From contig NC_063045.1 in NCBI RefSeq assembly GCF_018812025.1, positions 56,435,957 through 56,499,956 on the forward strand: a stretch of 64,000 bases of DNA, given 5' to 3'. The position numbers were made by a program, and so were the translations under genes. The notes beneath the pieces were generated by a model. It did no database searches and had not been told where the DNA came from. It was given only the letters and a program-made list of their open reading frames with translations. The DNA is from Megalobrama amblycephala. Its lineage: Eukaryota > Chordata > Actinopteri > Cypriniformes > Xenocyprididae. Each line of letters opens with the position of its first letter. Position 1 is the first letter of the stretch. Positions 61,331 through 64,000 of the stretch are shown here, in pieces.

Positions 61331-62434
61331 ATGTGGAGCGGATTCCTCAGCTTCTGTATGTACTATGGATTGAAATAAGATTATTTGGGTCGCGCAGATC
61401 TCTTTTCATAAAGTATAGTGATAACTAATGTGCTTGTTTATCTTTTAAAAAGTTGATGAATAGCACTATAGCAGTTTAGACAGCAAAATACAACCTAGAA
61501 AAGGAGAAATCTGCTTTATTTCTGTGATAATGTTTGTGACAGTCTAAACATCCCTAATGTGTTTAGTAATTGTATTCTGTGTTGGAAAATAGTTGGATTA
61601 CTAAGATATTTGCAGACAAATGGCTTTTAAACAATGTAAAACTAAAGTAGGGCCTGAACCACCATATTATTCAAATTCTGGTTAAGCCTTTATTGTGAAA
61701 TATACTTAAAAATGATAAATGTATGGTGGATATTTCAAATAAGGGATTTATATGACCCAACATGTTTAATCAAAAATTATATTTTGATGTTTAGAAACTG
61801 GAATATTGGCTTCATTTTCTTATCTGGTTGTGTTTACACAAAGCTTACATAATCGGATCATTAGAATATTCTTGCGCATGTAAACACAGACATGAGCCAA
61901 AACCAAATCAAAATGGACTATTTACTTACATATTTACTTACCTGTTTACTTTCCTAATGCACATTCCTCATGTTATTGTGAATGATTTGTTGATTGCATG
62001 ATTTTCCAAAGAAAATGTTTTTATAATCTGACACTTTTCTGAAATGGCTTTCCTTGTCCACGTGTTCAAATCCTCCTGGGAAGTTCATATTTACGAGGTG
62101 GAACGTCATGTTTACAATGTTAGGTGCGTTCAAGTCACTTTCGTCGGAGCAAGACGGCGGTGTACATTAAATAACTACAGAAGTTCTTTAACTCTATACT
62201 TACAGAAAATGAAGAACAATGTGCATGAGGTGTGCTTTGCTTTTTAATGTTTTTAATTTATGAAGCCACTGTAAACTTTATCGTTACATATTATGTTGTT
62301 ATATTACAGTGCCATTATATTTTGTGCAGGGGATTAGCTTATTTTATTGTAAACAATATCTCGGCTAAATAAATATCTATAAATATTCCACCATGTTTCT
62401 CACTGACACGCCCCCAACTCGTAAACATCCGGGC
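61331..62434. other. Intergenic sequence upstream of ssbp2, no gene seen
   Basis: AT-rich unique sequence. No repeats or ORFs supported; a 67-codon plus-strand frame at 62044-62247 has no recognisable domain. Confidence 0.4.
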
Positions 62435-62952
62435 TTAAAGGGTTAGTTCACCCAAAAATGAAAATAATGTCATTAATTACTCACCCTCATGTCGTTCTAC
62501 ACCCGTTAAGACCTTCATCTTCGGAACACAAATTAAGATATTTTGATTGAATCGAATCAGTGATTCGGAGCGCCAAAGTCACGTGATTTCAGCATTTTAG
62601 GCGTTTGTTTGATAGGAGATCCAAATCACTGATTCAATTCATAAAGCTCCGAAGCAGTGTTTTAAAATCGGCCCATCACTATATTGTTGTAAAGTCATTA
62701 TTTTGCTTTTTTGGTGCACAAAATGTATTCTCGTCACTTTATAATATTAATGTAGAACCACTGAACTCACATGAACCTTTATGGATCTTGAGATTTTCAA
62801 TGGCATCGCTGGCGATGCAGGCCTCATCGGATTTCATCAACAATATCTTAATTTGTGTTCCGAAGATGAACGAAGGTCTTATGGGTGTAGAACGACATGA
62901 GGGTGAGTAATTAAAGACAGAATTTTCATTTTTGGGCAAACTAAAACTTTAA
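62435..62952. mobile_element. TTAGTTCACCC-family MITE, copy D
   Basis: TTAA lies at 62435-62438 and 62949-62952. The left end TTAAAGGGTTAGTTCACCC is mirrored by a decayed right end GGGCAAACTAAAACTTTAA. Arms pair through ACTCACCCTCATGTCGTTCT and AGAACGACATGAGGGTGAGT. Confidence 0.85.
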
Positions 62953-63639
62953 ATAAAATCCCAAGCTTCCCACTCATATTTACAACTTTGTGGTGGCGTT
63001 CAGCAGAAATAGCCTAGTAAAAGTTGTATGCTAATATGCAGGTCAGCCATATTGTTTTAGCAAACAACATTCGTTCCTGGTAACACCCACTTTTCACCAC
63101 CCAATCAAATCCCTATTTTTTTCATACATTTTTTTTTATTGAATAACCTGTTTTTACTCTGGAATACCCCAAATTATGGAAGTAAAATTGCTGATTTTAT
63201 ACTTTTAATCTTGTGTAGTTGGTTAGATCATTGCTTACTATACAACTTTTTTTTTCATGTATAAAATCCTATAAATATTTTCCTACATATTTTGTTATAA
63301 GATATTATTATAAATAGTTAGCCCTCTTTTAAGTTCTAGATGTGCTAATTAATGTACTATTGGCTACTATTATAACTTGTTTATATTTGGTTTATAAGCC
63401 CTTTAAGGGTCCTTGTTTCATTCCCTTCATTCTTACTACTACTAAAAAGTATTTTTAAATGCACTATAGATCGAAATGTGGATGCATCATCAAATAGTCT
63501 ATTTTGACCAGAAATGAGCATTAAAAATGCAATAGCTAGTAATAAATGCGTCAAGTCTTTAGTTTGGTAGAAAATCCCTCGTTGTGAACGCTGATCTTTT
63601 CTCTCTTCACTTGTGTATATTATTTTGGCGAATGTTTTA
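62953..63639. other. Intergenic sequence, no gene seen
   Basis: AT-rich unique sequence between the MITE and the CpG-rich block at the right edge. Confidence 0.4.
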
Positions 63640-63777
63640 ACTGCTGTCTGTCCTCTAATGTCTGCGCTGTGCTTTTTTCCCAAAGTGGGCGGCTTGAAAC
63701 CGCCTGTGCTGAATAACATTGGCTGTTCCGTTTCACCCCCTCCGCGCTCAGGATCCCGGAAGTAGCCGAGTGAGATC
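63640..63777 (+). promoter_or_regulatory. Candidate CpG promoter and 5' UTR of a rightward neighbour
   Basis: GC-box-like GTGGGCGG at 63685-63692, an inverted CCAAT (ATTGG at 63718-63722), a pyrimidine stretch CCGTTTCACCCCCTCC at 63728-63743 and an ETS-type CCGGAAGT at 63756-63763 occur within 100 bp before an ATG. This is the arrangement of housekeeping promoters. The orientation and start are inferred. Confidence 0.45.
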
Positions 63778-63780
63778 ATG
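63778..63780 (+). CDS. Possible start codon of an unidentified rightward gene (exon 1 ending at ATG)
   Basis: The ATG is followed immediately by GTAAGA, a near-consensus donor, giving exon 1 as 5' UTR plus ATG. That layout is common in ribosomal protein and other housekeeping genes. Human ssbp2 has ATG10 and RPS23 on this side, so either is conceivable, but nothing here identifies the gene. If the donor is not used, the frame runs 51 codons (MVRQSDRAVCAAVDVLYDSS...) to TGA at 63931-63933. Confidence 0.35.
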
Positions 63781-64000
63781 GTAAGACAGAGCGATAGAGC
63801 AGTTTGCGCTGCTGTGGATGTTCTTTATGACAGTTCCGAGTCATACAGCAACAATGTAACAAGTTGGCGTTTTAGAAATTCTAACAAAGTCAAAGAAAGT
63901 GCATTGCAGTTACCACAGCAACGTTGCTGCTGACTTTATAAATAGGGGCTCTCGAGAGCTGCACGGTTGAAATGCCACGAGCGCTGATGCTCAGACTGTT
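63781..64000 (+). other. Sequence after the candidate exon, probable intron
   Basis: CpG-containing unique sequence. TATAAATA occurs at 63938-63945. I see no second exon before the window ends. Confidence 0.35.

Noticed and set aside
63381..63779. 132-codon minus-strand ORF
   Set aside because: It overlaps the CpG promoter-like block in the opposite direction and matches no known family.
63938..63945. TATAAATA as a core promoter
   Set aside because: No transcript evidence and too little sequence remains to the right; AT-rich chance matches are common here.

Overview
The window is vertebrate DNA and almost certainly comes from a cyprinid teleost (carp, goldfish or zebrafish type). It has spliced exons with GT-AG borders, very long introns, no bacterial gene organisation, and many copies of short TTAA-, TA- and 8-bp-target-site DNA transposons of the kind that fill cyprinid genomes. 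I made the repeat family assignments by eye; I ran no database search.

One gene accounts for most of the window: the 5' third of ssbp2 (single-stranded DNA-binding protein 2, an LDB1-complex co-factor) on the minus strand. Its first five coding exons are at 60963-60908, 35476-35404, 31764-31703, 31618-31534 and 581-492. They join in phase to give residues 1-122: a LisH/LUFS domain and the start of the Pro/Gly-rich region. The remaining exons lie to the left of base 1. Intron 3 is only 84 bp, while introns 1 and 4 are about 25 and 31 kb and hold nearly all the transposons. A CpG-rich, GC-box/CCAAT promoter region lies right of exon 1 (about 60964-61330). At the right edge a second CpG-rich block (63640-63777) ends in an ATG followed at once by a good splice donor. 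This may be the first exon of a neighbouring gene transcribed to the right; it is not identified.

Layout: 1-370 dispersed repeat; 492-581 exon 5; 582-31533 intron 4, with a Tc1 element split by a piggyBac-like element (1892-4583), a TA-target transposon (9476-10304), three large inflated repeat-array MITEs (11908-14672, 20637-21351, 29149-30621), several TTAA MITEs and a degenerate tandem duplication (25950-28207); 31534-31764 exons 4 and 3; 31765-35403 intron 2 with nested DNA transposons; 35404-35476 exon 2; 35477-60907 intron 1 with hAT-type elements that keep 8-bp duplications, a 5S-rRNA-derived SINE, a V-SINE-like SINE, more TTAA elements and a second piggyBac-like copy; 60908-61330 exon 1 and promoter; 61331-64000 intergenic DNA and a possible second promoter.

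I found no novel multi-gene system. The most interesting signals concern repeats. One is a MITE family whose 21-bp internal repeat has expanded independently in either arm, leaving both strands open with heptad-like peptides. The other is a subterminal palindrome in two piggyBac-like copies whose arms differ in sequence but remain self-complementary.
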